Origin: Anaerosalibacter bizertensis
Lineage (GTDB): Bacteria > Bacillota > Clostridia > Tissierellales > Sporanaerobacteraceae
DNA: 35,692 nt
Assembly: GCF_009696605.1 (NCBI RefSeq)
Contig: NZ_VULR01000020.1
Span: 1-35,692 of the forward strand
Direction of reading: 5' to 3'
Position 1 is the stretch's first letter. Each line of letters begins with the position of its first letter. Shown here in pieces: positions 6,893 to 16,779 of the stretch. The notes under the pieces were generated by a model. It was not told the origin of the DNA. It did not search any database and was given only the letters and a program-made list of their open reading frames with translations. The position numbers were made by a program, and so were the translations under genes.

Positions 6893-8878
6893 ATGGATAA
6901 GAAGGCTAGAATTAAAGAACTTATAGATATAATAGATGATTTAAGTTATCATTACTATACTTTGGACAATCCAAAGGTAAGTGACAAAGAATATGATGTA
7001 CTTTATGATGAATTAGTAAAGCTTGAAAGTGAAACAGGAATAGTTTATCCTTATTCCCCTACTCAAAGGGTAGGGGGAGAGCCACTTGAAAAGTTTGAAA
7101 AGTATATACATCGTGGCAACCTTTGGAGTTTAGATAAAAGTCAAAGTATAGAAGAATTGAAGAATTGGGATAAAAGGGTTAGAAGGCTGATTGGTGATTA
7201 TAATAGGGATCATGAGGATAAACTTCCACTACCTACTTATATTACAGAATATAAATTTGATGGACTAACAATAAATCTTACCTATGAAAATGGAGAGCTT
7301 GTTCAAGGGGCTACTAGAGGGAATGGTGTAGTAGGGGAAGCTATATTGCCCCAAGTAAAGACTATAAATTCCATACCGCTGAAGATACCATTCAAAGGTA
7401 CAATGGAGATTCAGGGAGAGGGACTGATGCCTCTATCTGCATTAGAAGAATATAATAGAACCCATGAAGAGCCACTAAAAAATGCGAGAAATGCAGCTGC
7501 TGGTGCTCTTAGGAACTTGGATCCAAAGGTCACAAAGGAAAGGAATCTTATTGCTTACTTTTATAATATTGGATATATAGAAGGTAGAAGTTTTGAAAGC
7601 CATATAGAAATGATAGATTTTTTAAAAGAAAATAGACTTCCTGTAAATAATTATTTGAAAATCTGTAACTCTATAGATGAAGTAATAGAAGAAATAGAGA
7701 AAATAGATGAAAGAAGGAAAGAACTAGATGTATTAACAGATGGTGTAGTTATAAAGATAGATGATATGAAGACTCGGGAAGTATTAGGATATACTTTAAA
7801 GTTTCCAAGGTGGGCTATTGCTTATAAATTTGAAGCGGAAGAGACTACTACCAAATTATTAGATGTACAGTGGAATGTAGGGCGTACTGGAAAGGTAACA
7901 CCTACAGCAATATTGGAACCAGTGGAAATTGGAGGAGTAACAGTTAGAAGGGCTACTTTAAATAATTGGGATGATATATTGAGAAAAAAAGTAAGGTTGA
8001 ATTCTAGGGTTTTAATTAGGAGGTCTAATGATGTAATTCCTGAAATAATGGGAACTATGGATACTAAAGAAGAAACTTACCCAATAGAAAAGCCAGAATA
8101 TTGCCCTGCTTGTGGTAGTGAATTGGCTCATCAGGGGGTCCATTTGTTTTGTGCAAATTCTCTAACTTGCAAACCTCAACTTGTATCTAGAATGGTACAT
8201 TTTGCTAGTAGGGATGCAATGAATATAGAAGGATTTAATGAAAAAACTGCAGAACAGTTATTTGAAGAATTGAATTTAACGGATATACCAGAAATATATG
8301 AATTAAAGTATGAAGACCTTATTGATTTAGAAAGGTTTGGGGATAAAAAGACTAACAATTTACTTAATGCTATTGAAAATAGCAAGAACACTACATTGGA
8401 TTCTTTTATATATGCATTGGGAATACCTAATGTAGGAAAGAGAACAGCTTCAGATCTAGCAGACCATTTTAAGTCTTTAGACAATATAATTAACGCTACC
8501 TATGAAGAACTTATAACTATTCCAGATATTGGCGATATAATAGCTAAAAGTATTATAGAGTTTTTCCATGATCCTAAGCTATTAGAAGGAATAGATAAGC
8601 TTCTAAGTGAAGGAGTAAAGCCTGTTTATGAAGAGGAAGAAATAGTAGAGAATTCTTTCTTTAGTGAAAAAACTGTAGTTATAACTGGAACTATAGATGG
8701 ATATGGAAGAAGGGATTTAAAGGAAATAGTTGAGAATATGGGAGGTAAAGTGACAGGAAGTGTAAGTAAAAAAACCGACTGTGTAATAGTAGGAGAGAAT
8801 CCTGGTTCAAAGTATGAAAAAGCATTGGAATTAGGAATTGAAATAATAGATGAAGAAAAATTAAAGACAATTATATAG
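6893..8878 (+). CDS. ligA: NAD+-dependent DNA ligase LigA
   Basis: The protein has 661 aa from ATG 6893, which sits downstream of TGAGGTGG. The GTG codons at 6884/6887 overlap that site and are less likely starts. Domains in order are Ia (HYYTLDNPKVSDKEYD, the NMN-binding segment), the adenylation domain with nucleotidyl lysine K121 in EYKFDGL, an OB fold, a four-cysteine zinc finger (CPACG...CANSLTC), helix-hairpin-helix repeats (LGIPNVGKRTA, ITIPDIGDIIA) and a C-terminal BRCT domain. It seals nicks in replication and repair using NAD+. The motif usually reading TRGDG-GEDVT is here TRGNGVVGEAIL, a divergence probably shared by clostridial relatives. It directly follows pcrA and is likely co-transcribed. 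Confidence 0.96.
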   Translation: MDKKARIKELIDIIDDLSYHYYTLDNPKVSDKEYDVLYDELVKLESETGIVYPYSPTQRVGGEPLEKFEKYIHRGNLWSLDKSQSIEELKNWDKRVRRLIGDYNRDHEDKLPLPTYITEYKFDGLTINLTYENGELVQGATRGNGVVGEAILPQVKTINSIPLKIPFKGTMEIQGEGLMPLSALEEYNRTHEEPLKNARNAAAGALRNLDPKVTKERNLIAYFYNIGYIEGRSFESHIEMIDFLKENRLPVNNYLKICNSIDEVIEEIEKIDERRKELDVLTDGVVIKIDDMKTREVLGYTLKFPRWAIAYKFEAEETTTKLLDVQWNVGRTGKVTPTAILEPVEIGGVTVRRATLNNWDDILRKKVRLNSRVLIRRSNDVIPEIMGTMDTKEETYPIEKPEYCPACGSELAHQGVHLFCANSLTCKPQLVSRMVHFASRDAMNIEGFNEKTAEQLFEELNLTDIPEIYELKYEDLIDLERFGDKKTNNLLNAIENSKNTTLDSFIYALGIPNVGKRTASDLADHFKSLDNIINATYEELITIPDIGDIIAKSIIEFFHDPKLLEGIDKLLSEGVKPVYEEEEIVENSFFSEKTVVITGTIDGYGRRDLKEIVENMGGKVTGSVSKKTDCVIVGENPGSKYEKALELGIEIIDEEKLKTII

Positions 8879-8899
8879 AAAATGGAAAGAAGGAAAACA

Positions 8900-10285
8900 A
8901 TGAATAATAGGAAAGAACTTAAAAAGACTATGGGGGTTAAAGACTATTTCTTCTTAGCTTTTGGTATATATGGGGGAGCAGCTTGGATAACTACTCTTGG
9001 AGGATGGCTTAAACATGGGCCTATAGCTTCAATACTAGGTTTTATCATTTGTGGTCTAATGCTTATGCCTATAGGTCTTGTATATGGAGACCTTACATCT
9101 AAGATGCCAGTAGCTGGAGGAGAGATTGCTTTTGCCTATAAGGCTTTTGGACCTTTTATAGCAACAATGACAGGATGGTTTTTAGCATTAGCTTATATTA
9201 TAGTATGTCCTTATGAAGCTATTTCAGTATCTTTAGTCATTGAATACATGTTTCCTAGTTTTAAAGTATTGCCACTATATACAATAAGAGGGTATACCAT
9301 TTATCTACCCTCTTTAATAGTTGGAATTTCACTTTCTCTTTTATTTACTTATTTAAACTATAAGGGTGTTAAATTTACAAAGATTTTCCAAACTGTTGTA
9401 AGTACTACAATTATAATATTGGTTATAGTGTTTTTAATTTTATCTATATATAAAGGCAGTATAAATAATATCAAGCCTTATTTTGCACCAGATGAAAATA
9501 ATTTTATTTCTATATTTAAAGTACTAAGTATGGCGCCATTTTTTTTGGCAGGTTTTGATGCTATTCCATTGGCAGCAGAGGAAGCTAAAGATAATAGGAG
9601 TATTAAAAAAATAGGGGCAATAATTATTCTTGCTATAGCTGTTGGGATTTTATTTTATTGTACAACTACTTTAGCTACTTCACTAATAAATCCTTGGCAG
9701 AAAACTGTAAGTAGCTCTATGCCTACTTTATATGCATTTACTAGTGCTTTTGGAAGTAAATTTAAAAATCTAGTTATGTCTTGTGCTATTTTAGGGCTTT
9801 TAAGTACTTGGAATGGCTGCTTTTTTGCAGGAACTAGAATATTGTTTGCTATGGGGAGAGGAGGACTACTTCCAAGTAAGCTTGGGAAACTCCATCCAAA
9901 GTATAATACTCCATATTTAGCAGCATTATTTACAGGATTTGTTTCTATATTGGGACCTTTTATTGGAAAGTCTGGACTTATACCTGCTGTAAATATAGGA
10001 GCGTTGGCTTTTGTAATAACTTGGCTATCTATAAGTCTTTCAGCTATTAAATTAGAAAAAGAAAATTTATTTGTGAAAAGGATAGCAACTTTTGTATGCC
10101 TATTTATATTAAGTATAATTCTGATACCATATTTTCCATCTTCATTATCTTGGCCTACAGAATGGGTGCTTTTAGGGGTGTGGATAGTTATAGGAATATC
10201 AATGTACTTTTTCATTCTAAATAAAGATGGGAAAATGACTAAAGAAGAACAAGCTTATCAGATACTTGGCAAATATAATAGGTAA
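8900..10285 (+). CDS. APC-superfamily amino-acid permease
   Basis: The protein has 461 aa from ATG 8900, with GAAGGA just upstream. An in-frame ATG at 8882 has no ribosome binding site. About 12 membrane helices are visible. The first helix carries the FGIYGGAAW stretch that aligns with the substrate-binding G-x-G region of APC transporters, followed by GDLTSKMPVAGGEIAFAYKAFGP, a typical APC loop. Helix 6 contains FFLAGFDAIPLAAEEAKD, also family-typical (F-x-G-F-x-x-x-x-x-x-x-E-E). It is probably a proton-coupled or antiport amino-acid carrier in the cytoplasmic membrane. The substrate cannot be read from the sequence. It begins 21 nt after ligA and probably shares its transcript. Confidence 0.85.
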   Translation: MNNRKELKKTMGVKDYFFLAFGIYGGAAWITTLGGWLKHGPIASILGFIICGLMLMPIGLVYGDLTSKMPVAGGEIAFAYKAFGPFIATMTGWFLALAYIIVCPYEAISVSLVIEYMFPSFKVLPLYTIRGYTIYLPSLIVGISLSLLFTYLNYKGVKFTKIFQTVVSTTIIILVIVFLILSIYKGSINNIKPYFAPDENNFISIFKVLSMAPFFLAGFDAIPLAAEEAKDNRSIKKIGAIIILAIAVGILFYCTTTLATSLINPWQKTVSSSMPTLYAFTSAFGSKFKNLVMSCAILGLLSTWNGCFFAGTRILFAMGRGGLLPSKLGKLHPKYNTPYLAALFTGFVSILGPFIGKSGLIPAVNIGALAFVITWLSISLSAIKLEKENLFVKRIATFVCLFILSIILIPYFPSSLSWPTEWVLLGVWIVIGISMYFFILNKDGKMTKEEQAYQILGKYNR

Positions 10286-10293
10286 TATACAAT

Positions 10294-10323
10294 TTGATTT
10301 TTTATTTAAATAAGTGGTAAAAT
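10294..10323 (+). promoter_or_regulatory. Sigma-A-type promoter of gatCAB
   Basis: -35 TTGATT (10294-10299), an 18-nt spacer and -10 TAAAAT (10318-10323), about 45 nt upstream of gatC. No hairpin leader or T-box is seen. Confidence 0.55.
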
Positions 10324-10367
10324 AGAGACATAATCTCATTTAAGTAAGATTAGAAGGAGGAGAAAAT

Positions 10368-10652
10368 ATGATTTCTAAAGTGGAAATAGAACATGTAGCA
10401 AACCTTGCAAAACTTAAGTTTGATGAAAAGGAAATTGAAGATTTTACTGAAAAGTTTTCAGAAATAATTGGCTATGTGGAAAAATTGCAAGAGGTAGATA
10501 CAGAAAATGTAAAGGCTACTTATCAAGTTAACCCTAATATTCAGCTTATGAGGGAAGATAAAGTAGAAGAAAGTTTTTCTAATGAAGAAGCTCTTTCAAA
10601 TGCTCCAGATAAACAATATGGCTATTTTAAATTGCCTAAAATATTAGACTAG
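10368..10652 (+). CDS. gatC: Asp-tRNA(Asn)/Glu-tRNA(Gln) amidotransferase subunit C
   Basis: The protein has 94 aa with AGAAGGAGGAG before the ATG. It shows the family pattern [17 protein letters not shown] near the start, [17 protein letters not shown] in the middle and the conserved MREDKV...[25 protein letters not shown] tail, which wraps around the GatA-GatB interface. GatC stabilises the heterotrimer that amidates mischarged Glu-tRNA(Gln) and/or Asp-tRNA(Asn) in the cytoplasm. It is the first gene of the gatCAB operon, 13 nt before gatA. Confidence 0.96.
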   Translation: MISKVEIEHVANLAKLKFDEKEIEDFTEKFSEIIGYVEKLQEVDTENVKATYQVNPNIQLMREDKVEESFSNEEALSNAPDKQYGYFKLPKILD

Positions 10653-10665
10653 AGAGGTGAGTATA

Positions 10666-12144
10666 TTGGATTTAATAAATCTTTCAGCAACTGAGTTGAA
10701 AAGAAAGATACTTAATAAAGAAATAAGTAGCAAAGAAGTAGTAGAGTGCTATTTAAATAGAATTGAAGAAGTTGAGGATAAGATAGATGCTTTTATTACA
10801 TTAAATAAGGATGAAGCACTTAAAGCTGCAGAAGAAGTAGATAGAAAAATACAAAATGGTGAAGAAGTAGGTATGTTGTCAGGAATACCTATAGCTATAA
10901 AGGATAATATTTCAACTAAAGGTTTAAAGACTACTTGTGGCTCTAAAATGTTGGAGAACTATATACCTCCTTATGATGCTACAGTGATTGAAAATATAAG
11001 GAAAGAAGACGGTATTATAATTGGTAAAACTAATATGGATGAGTTTGCTATGGGTTCTTCTACTGAAACATCATATTTTAAAACTACAAAAAATCCATAT
11101 GATTTAAATAAGGTACCAGGTGGTTCTAGTGGTGGTTCTGCAGCAGCTGTGGCAGCTTGTGATGTTCCATTGGCCTTAGGTTCAGAAACTGGTGGCTCTA
11201 TTAGACAACCATCTAGTTTTTGTGGTGTTGTAGGGATCAAACCTACATATGGATTAGTATCTAGATATGGAGTTGTATCCTATGCTTCATCTTTAGATCA
11301 AGTAGGACCTTTTGCTAAAAATGTAGAAGATGCAGCCCTTTTATTAAATGTATTAGCAGGATATGACAAGAAAGATTCTACATCTATTTCCAGGGAGAAA
11401 GTTGATTATACTAAAAGATTAAAAGAAGATATTAAGGGGATGAAAATAGGCCTTCCAAAGGAATATTTCACTGAATATGTAGATGAAAAGGTGAAGAATC
11501 AAGTATTAGAAGCTGTAGAAGTTTTAAAAGATTTAGGAGCAGAAGTTGAAGAAATTTCACTTCCTCATACAGAATATGCACTAGCTTGTTATTATATAAT
11601 AGCAAATGGAGAAGCCAGTTCTAATCTGTCAAGATTTGACGGAGTTAATTTTGGATATAGATCAGCTGAGTATTCAAATTTAGAAGAGTTGTATAAAAAT
11701 TCTAGAAGTGAAGGTTTTGGAGAAGAAGTAAAGAGAAGAATAATGGTAGGTACTTATGTTTTGAGTAGTGGGTACTATGATGCTTATTATAGAAAAGCTC
11801 AAGAAGTAAGAACTTTAATTAAAAATGACTTCGACAAAGCTTTTGAAAAATACGATATTATATTGGCTCCAACATCACCAATACTACCTTTCAATATAGG
11901 AGAAAAAATAGATGATCCATTGGCTATGTATATGTCAGACATACTTACCGTATCAGTAAATTTAGCAGGTGCTTGTGCACTATCTGTGCCTTGTGGATAT
12001 GTAGATGGACTGCCAGTAGGACTTCAAATAATAGGTAATGAATTTGAAGAAGAGAAGATATTGAGACTTGCTTATAACTATGAAAAGAACAGAGGTATTG
12101 ACATGAAAATACCAAGTTTAAGGAGTGAAGAAAATGGCTTATAA
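10666..12144 (+). CDS. gatA: Asp-tRNA(Asn)/Glu-tRNA(Gln) amidotransferase subunit A
   Basis: The protein has 492 aa from TTG 10666, placed 5 nt after GAGAGGTGA. The GTG at 10657 lies inside that site. With this start the amidase triad falls at Lys79 (PIAIKDN), Ser154 (GGSSGGS) and Ser178 ([11 protein letters not shown]), the numbering I know for well-studied GatA proteins, which supports the choice. GatA is the glutaminase of the complex. It hydrolyses Gln and channels ammonia to GatB. It overlaps gatB by 11 nt, indicating translational coupling. Confidence 0.96.
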   Translation: MDLINLSATELKRKILNKEISSKEVVECYLNRIEEVEDKIDAFITLNKDEALKAAEEVDRKIQNGEEVGMLSGIPIAIKDNISTKGLKTTCGSKMLENYIPPYDATVIENIRKEDGIIIGKTNMDEFAMGSSTETSYFKTTKNPYDLNKVPGGSSGGSAAAVAACDVPLALGSETGGSIRQPSSFCGVVGIKPTYGLVSRYGVVSYASSLDQVGPFAKNVEDAALLLNVLAGYDKKDSTSISREKVDYTKRLKEDIKGMKIGLPKEYFTEYVDEKVKNQVLEAVEVLKDLGAEVEEISLPHTEYALACYYIIANGEASSNLSRFDGVNFGYRSAEYSNLEELYKNSRSEGFGEEVKRRIMVGTYVLSSGYYDAYYRKAQEVRTLIKNDFDKAFEKYDIILAPTSPILPFNIGEKIDDPLAMYMSDILTVSVNLAGACALSVPCGYVDGLPVGLQIIGNEFEEEKILRLAYNYEKNRGIDMKIPSLRSEENGL

Positions 12145-13564
12145 AACTATCATAGGTCTTGAAATACATTCAGAGCTTATGACAAATTCTAAAATATTTT
12201 GCAATTGTACTACAGAATTTGGTGGAGATGCGAATACTCATTGTTGTCCAGTATGTTTAGGACTTCCTGGGGCATTGCCAGTAATAAATAAAAGGGTAGT
12301 AGAATATGGTATAAAAACAGGACTTGCATTTAATTCAAAAATTGCTAGAGAAACTAAGATGGATAGGAAAAATTATTTTTATCCAGATTTGGTTAAAGGA
12401 TATCAAATATCCCAAGATGATATACCCCTTTGTAGTGGAGGGTTCATAGAAATTGAAAAAGAAGATGGACCTAAAAAAATAAGGCTTAGAAGGATTCATA
12501 TTGAAGAAGATACAGGAAAATCATTACATTCAGAAGATGGTGGAAGTTTACTTGACTATAATAGGAGTGGAGTACCTTTAATAGAAATAGTAACAGAACC
12601 AGATATGAATTCTCCAGAGGAAGCTAAAGAGTTTTTAGAAAAATTAAAAGCTACCCTTGAATATATTGAAGTATCTGATGTAAAGATGGAAGAAGGTTCT
12701 TTACGTTGCGATGTAAATATTAATGTAGTTGACGAGGAAACAGGGAAAAAGACTAGCATTAGTGAATTGAAAAACTTAAATTCTTTCAAAGCTGTTGTAA
12801 AGGCTTTAGAATATGAAGAAAAAAGACATATAGCCCTATTAAAAGAAGGTAAAGAAAATCTAAAGGAAACTAGAAGATGGGATGAAGTAAATAATGAAAC
12901 TATAGTTATGAGAATTAAAGAAGGAGCAGCTGACTATAGATATTTTCCTGAACCAGATTTAATAAAATTAGAAATAGAAGAAGAATGGATTGAAGATATA
13001 AAAAATAATTTACCAGAACTTCCTCATGATAAAAAAGAAAGATTCATGAAAGAATATGATCTTCCTGAATATGATGCAGGGGTACTTACCCAATCAAAAG
13101 CTTTAGCAGCTTTTTATGAAGAAACAGTTAAATATTCTAAAGATCCAAAACAAGTAAGTAACTGGGTTATGGGAGATGTTTTAAGAAGGATTAATGATGA
13201 GGAATTAGATATTAAAGATTTAAAATTCACACCAAAAGACTTAGGAGATCTATTAGAACTTATTGAAGAAGGAAAAATAAGTAATAATATAGGGAAAAAA
13301 GTATTGAGAGATATGTTTGATACAGGAAAATCTCCAAATAAAATAGTAAAAGAAAAAGGACTTATTCAAATAAGTGATGAGGGGGCTTTAAAAGAAATTG
13401 TCGAAAAAGTTATAGAGAAAAATGAACAGTCAGTAATAGATTATAAAGATGGAAAGGATAGAGCCCTAGGATTCTTGGTAGGTCAAATAATGAAAGAAAC
13501 AAGGGGAAAAGCTAATCCTCAATTAGCAAATAAATTAATACTTGAAATAATTGACGAAAAGTGA
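12134..13564 (+). CDS. gatB: Asp-tRNA(Asn)/Glu-tRNA(Gln) amidotransferase subunit B
   Basis: The protein has 476 aa from ATG 12134, preceded by AAGGAG at 12119-12124. The GTG at 12125 is too close to that site. The N-terminus [13 protein letters not shown] is the GatB signature. Zn-site cysteines occur in [10 protein letters not shown] and [11 protein letters not shown], the ATP/tRNA region [18 protein letters not shown] follows, and the C-terminal YqeY-like tRNA-binding tail ends near [11 protein letters not shown]. GatB phosphorylates and amidates the mischarged tRNA. Presence of the complex implies that the organism makes Gln-tRNA (and possibly Asn-tRNA) indirectly. Confidence 0.96.
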   Translation: MAYKTIIGLEIHSELMTNSKIFCNCTTEFGGDANTHCCPVCLGLPGALPVINKRVVEYGIKTGLAFNSKIARETKMDRKNYFYPDLVKGYQISQDDIPLCSGGFIEIEKEDGPKKIRLRRIHIEEDTGKSLHSEDGGSLLDYNRSGVPLIEIVTEPDMNSPEEAKEFLEKLKATLEYIEVSDVKMEEGSLRCDVNINVVDEETGKKTSISELKNLNSFKAVVKALEYEEKRHIALLKEGKENLKETRRWDEVNNETIVMRIKEGAADYRYFPEPDLIKLEIEEEWIEDIKNNLPELPHDKKERFMKEYDLPEYDAGVLTQSKALAAFYEETVKYSKDPKQVSNWVMGDVLRRINDEELDIKDLKFTPKDLGDLLELIEEGKISNNIGKKVLRDMFDTGKSPNKIVKEKGLIQISDEGALKEIVEKVIEKNEQSVIDYKDGKDRALGFLVGQIMKETRGKANPQLANKLILEIIDEK

Positions 13565-13638
13565 TATTATCTATTCTAATGTTACAAAAAGTTAATGAAA
13601 ATTTAAAGGTTTTGTAATTGTAAAAACTGCAAGTATTA

Positions 13639-13653
13639 AGTATTATTAATACT
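13639..13653. promoter_or_regulatory. 15-nt perfect palindrome upstream of opp, possible operator
   Basis: AGTATTATTAATACT is a 7+1+7 inverted repeat in the 287-nt gap between gatB and oppB. It may bind a dimeric regulator. In such AT-rich DNA a chance occurrence is possible. Confidence 0.3.
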
Positions 13654-13676
13654 AATAACCAATTTGGAAAAATAGA

Positions 13677-13691
13677 AAGATTCAGAAAATT
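13677..13691 (-). promoter_or_regulatory. Candidate CodY-binding box upstream of oppB
   Basis: The minus strand reads AATTTTCTGAATCTT, matching 13 of 15 positions of the CodY consensus AATTTTCWGAAAATT. CodY is the GTP/branched-chain-amino-acid-sensing repressor of Firmicutes, and peptide permeases are classic targets. The position, about 160 nt before oppB, suits repression of the operon. No codY gene is in this window. Confidence 0.4.
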
Positions 13692-13713
13692 AGAATTAAG
13701 GAAGTTTTTTATT

Positions 13714-13754
13714 AGGGTTTGCTCAAGCTTCTATAAAAGAAGAGAGGAAACCCT
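13714..13754 (+). other. Imperfect hairpin in the opp leader
   Basis: The outer stem is AGGGTTT/AAACCCT (13714-13720 with 13748-13754), and inner segments CTC/GAG and CTTC/GAAG surround the loop TATAAAA. No good T-tract follows, so this is not a clear terminator of gatB. It may be an mRNA leader structure of opp. Confidence 0.35.
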
Positions 13755-13851
13755 TTAATCAAAATGATATATTCTAAAAATTTAGAAGGGAGGGAACAAA
13801 TATAATAATCGCAATATTCCAAAAACTAAACATGGAGGTGGCTAAAATTAA

Positions 13852-14769
13852 ATGTTAAAGTATACTTTAAAAAGAGCCTTAATGGCAATTCTTACTATTT
13901 GGGTTGTAGTAACTATTACTTTCTTCTTAATGAACTCTATACCTGGTGATCCATTTACAGATCAAAAGAAAATTCCACCAGAGATTATGGAGAAACTTGA
14001 GAAGAAATATGGACTGGACCAACCTCTTGTAGTCCAATATGGAAAATATCTTAAGAACATATTAAAGGGAGATCTGGGAGATTCTATGAAGTATAAGAAT
14101 AGGTCAGTAAATAGTATCATAGAGGAAGGATTTCCAGTATCTTTCAAGGTTGGAATGTTAGCTATAATATTTGCAGCTGTAGTAGGAATAACCTTTGGAA
14201 CTATAGCTGGATTAAATAGGGCTAAATTTTTTGACTTCTTAGTTATAATATTAGCGGTAATTGGGGTTTCTGTACCAAGTTTTGTATTTGCAGCCTTGTT
14301 CCAATATGTTTTTGGTGTTAAATTAAAATGGTTTCCTGTGGCTAGATGGGGAACACCAGCCCATTATGTAATGCCAGTTTTAGCATTAGGTATAGGGTAT
14401 GTAGCTTATATAGCTAGGATGATGAGGACAAGTATGCTTGATGTATTAAATCAAGACTATATAAGGACTGCTAGAGCTAAGGGTCTTTCTAGTACTCAAG
14501 TGACATGGAGACATACTATAAGAAATGCAATTCTTCCTATAGTTACCATACTAGGCGTTTCTATAGCAGGAATAGTAGTAGGTTCATTTGTTATAGAAAA
14601 TATATTTGCTATACCTGGTATAGGTAAACATTTTGTTCAAAGTATAACCCATCAAGATTATACTCTAATCATGGGAACAACAGTATTCTATGCTGTCATA
14701 TTAGTTGTGATGATGTTCTTAATAGATATATTCTATGGTATTGTTGATCCAAGAATCAGACTTGAATAG
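13852..14769 (+). CDS. oppB: Oligopeptide ABC transporter permease OppB
   Basis: The protein has 305 aa with GGAGGTGG before the ATG. The N-terminus MLKYTLKRALMAILTIWVVV...NSIPGDPF is diagnostic for OppB/DppB. Six membrane helices follow, with the ABC-coupling (EAA) loop DYIRTARAKGLSSTQVTWRH near residues 202-221 and the C-terminus IVDPRIRLE. With OppC it forms the inner-membrane channel. It is the first gene of a five-gene peptide-uptake cluster. Confidence 0.93.
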   Translation: MLKYTLKRALMAILTIWVVVTITFFLMNSIPGDPFTDQKKIPPEIMEKLEKKYGLDQPLVVQYGKYLKNILKGDLGDSMKYKNRSVNSIIEEGFPVSFKVGMLAIIFAAVVGITFGTIAGLNRAKFFDFLVIILAVIGVSVPSFVFAALFQYVFGVKLKWFPVARWGTPAHYVMPVLALGIGYVAYIARMMRTSMLDVLNQDYIRTARAKGLSSTQVTWRHTIRNAILPIVTILGVSIAGIVVGSFVIENIFAIPGIGKHFVQSITHQDYTLIMGTTVFYAVILVVMMFLIDIFYGIVDPRIRLE

Positions 14770-14782
14770 AGGAGGGAAGAAG

Positions 14783-15730
14783 ATGTCAGAAGTTAAAACA
14801 GAACAAGTGGAAGGATTGAAACTTACTGAGGATATGTTTCAAAGGATAGGAAAAGATGAAAAAGATTATGATAAAATAGTTAGACCTAGTTTGACTTATT
14901 GGGCAGATGCATGGAGAAGACTTAAAGAAAATAAATTGGCAATCATGAGTTTAATTATACTAATAGTTGTTGTAGTTATGGCATTTATAGGTCCTCTTAT
15001 GAGACCATGGGCTTACGATGATCAAGATTTTACTGCCATAAATAAAGCACCAGATAGTGTACATTGGTTTGGAACTGATGATTTAGGAAGAGATATATTT
15101 GTAAGATGTTGGGATGGTGCAAAGATTTCCTTATTTGTGGCGTTGATTTCTACAATTATAAATGTAACTATAGGAGTTGTCTATGGAGGAATATCAGGCT
15201 ATGTTGGTGGTAGAACAGATTTAATAATGATGCGTATTATAGAAATAATATACTCAATACCAGTATTGTTATGGGTAATCTTACTTATGGTAGTATTAGG
15301 CCAAGGTTTGGGAACTATAATTTTAGCTATATCTATTACTGGATGGGGTGGAATGGCTAGAATAGTAAGAGGTCAAGTACTTCAATTGAAGCAGATGGAA
15401 TTTGTTCTTGCGGCTCAAACATTAGGAGCAGATACTTCAAGAATTATTTTAAAACATTTAATTCCAAATGCTATGGGTCCTATTATTATAAATTTAACAT
15501 TCCAAGTACCTGGGGCTATATTCACTGAAGCTATGCTAAGCTATATAGGATTGGGAATTCCTGAACCTACAGCTAGTTGGGGGACATTAGCTGAAAAAGG
15601 TACAAAAATGCTTTTAATTCATCCATACCAACTACTCTATCCTGCACTTTTGATTTCTATTACTATGCTTGCCTTTAATATTTTAGGAGATGGACTTAGA
15701 GACTCCTTAGATCCAAGGCTAAGACAATAA
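14783..15730 (+). CDS. oppC: Oligopeptide ABC transporter permease OppC
   Basis: The protein has 315 aa from ATG 14783, behind GAGGAGGGAAG. The longer in-frame reading from 14735 overlaps oppB and lacks a site. A cytoplasmic N-tail is followed by SYWADAWRRLKENKLAIMSL and six helices. HWFGTDDLGRDIF is the OppC/DppC signature, MEFVLAAQTLGADTSRIILKH is the EAA loop, and the protein ends in GLRDSLDPRLRQ. It partners OppB. Confidence 0.93.
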   Translation: MSEVKTEQVEGLKLTEDMFQRIGKDEKDYDKIVRPSLTYWADAWRRLKENKLAIMSLIILIVVVVMAFIGPLMRPWAYDDQDFTAINKAPDSVHWFGTDDLGRDIFVRCWDGAKISLFVALISTIINVTIGVVYGGISGYVGGRTDLIMMRIIEIIYSIPVLLWVILLMVVLGQGLGTIILAISITGWGGMARIVRGQVLQLKQMEFVLAAQTLGADTSRIILKHLIPNAMGPIIINLTFQVPGAIFTEAMLSYIGLGIPEPTASWGTLAEKGTKMLLIHPYQLLYPALLISITMLAFNILGDGLRDSLDPRLRQ

Positions 15731-15743
15731 GGAGGGGAAAAGA

Positions 15744-16778
15744 GTGGAAAAATTAAATAAAGATAAATTATTATTAGAGGTAAAAGATCTACATGTGTCT
15801 TTTGATACTTATGCAGGTGAAGTTAAGGCTGTTAGAGGCGTTAATTTTCATGTAAATAGAGGGGAAACATTGGCCATAGTTGGTGAATCAGGATGTGGTA
15901 AATCAGTAACTGCTCAGACTATAATGCAATTAATTCCTATGCCACCAGGGAAGATTAAAAAGGGCAGTATAATTTTTGATGGTAATGATTTAGCAAAGTA
16001 CAGTGATAAAAAGATGGAATCTGTTAGGGGAAAGGAAATAAGTATGGTTTTCCAAGACCCTATGACTTCTTTAAATCCTACAATGAAAGTAGGAAAACAG
16101 ATAATGGAAGGTCTTATTAAACATCAGAAAATGTCTAAAGAGGAAGCTAAGAAAAGAGCAGTTGAAATGTTGAAATTAGTAGGACTTCCTACACCGGAAA
16201 AAAGAGCGGAACAATATCCTCATGAATTTAGTGGAGGGATGAGACAAAGGGCTATGATAGCTATAGCACTAGCTTGTAATCCAAAACTTTTAATAGCAGA
16301 TGAGCCTACAACAGCCCTTGATGTAACTATTCAAGCTCAAATAATAGAGCTTATGAAGGATTTACAAATTAAATTAGATACAGCTATTATACTTATTACC
16401 CATGATTTAGGTGTAGTTGCAAAGATTTCTGATAGGATAGCAGTTATGTATGCTGGTGTAATAGTTGAAAGTGGTACTAGTAATGAAATATTTTATAAAC
16501 CTAAACATCCTTATACTTGGGGACTTTTAAAATCTGTACCTAGGCTTGATTTAGAGCGCAAGGAAAGGTTACTTCCTATTTATGGAACACCACCAGATTT
16601 ATTTTCACCACCAGCAGGATGCCCATTTGCTGCAAGATGTGATTATGCTATGAAAATATGTAAAGAAAAATATCCACAGAAATTTGGAATTACAGATACT
16701 CATCATGTACATTGTTGGTTGCAACATGAAATGGCACCAGAAGTTAAACATCCTCTAGCAGAAGGAGGGACTAATTAA
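15744..16778 (+). CDS. oppD: Oligopeptide ABC transporter ATPase OppD
   Basis: The protein has 344 aa, with GTG start at 15744 behind GGAGGGGA. Walker A is GESGCGKS, the Q-loop is [11 protein letters not shown], the ABC signature is FSGGMRQR and Walker B is [12 protein letters not shown], with the H-switch TTHDLG-like (ILITHDLGV). The C-terminal oligopeptide_HPY region has [14 protein letters not shown], whose cysteines are usual for OppD/DppD, where they may bind an Fe-S cluster. It hydrolyses ATP with OppF to drive uptake. Confidence 0.94.
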   Translation: MEKLNKDKLLLEVKDLHVSFDTYAGEVKAVRGVNFHVNRGETLAIVGESGCGKSVTAQTIMQLIPMPPGKIKKGSIIFDGNDLAKYSDKKMESVRGKEISMVFQDPMTSLNPTMKVGKQIMEGLIKHQKMSKEEAKKRAVEMLKLVGLPTPEKRAEQYPHEFSGGMRQRAMIAIALACNPKLLIADEPTTALDVTIQAQIIELMKDLQIKLDTAIILITHDLGVVAKISDRIAVMYAGVIVESGTSNEIFYKPKHPYTWGLLKSVPRLDLERKERLLPIYGTPPDLFSPPAGCPFAARCDYAMKICKEKYPQKFGITDTHHVHCWLQHEMAPEVKHPLAEGGTN

Positions 16779-16779
16779 T

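Noticed and set aside
9655-10215. 186-aa minus-strand ORF
   Set aside because: It is the shadow of the APC permease, with composition that mirrors the plus-strand codons.
13565-13851. T-box or amino-acid riboswitch before opp
   Set aside because: No T-box sequence or complex multi-stem leader is visible. Only a simple imperfect hairpin.
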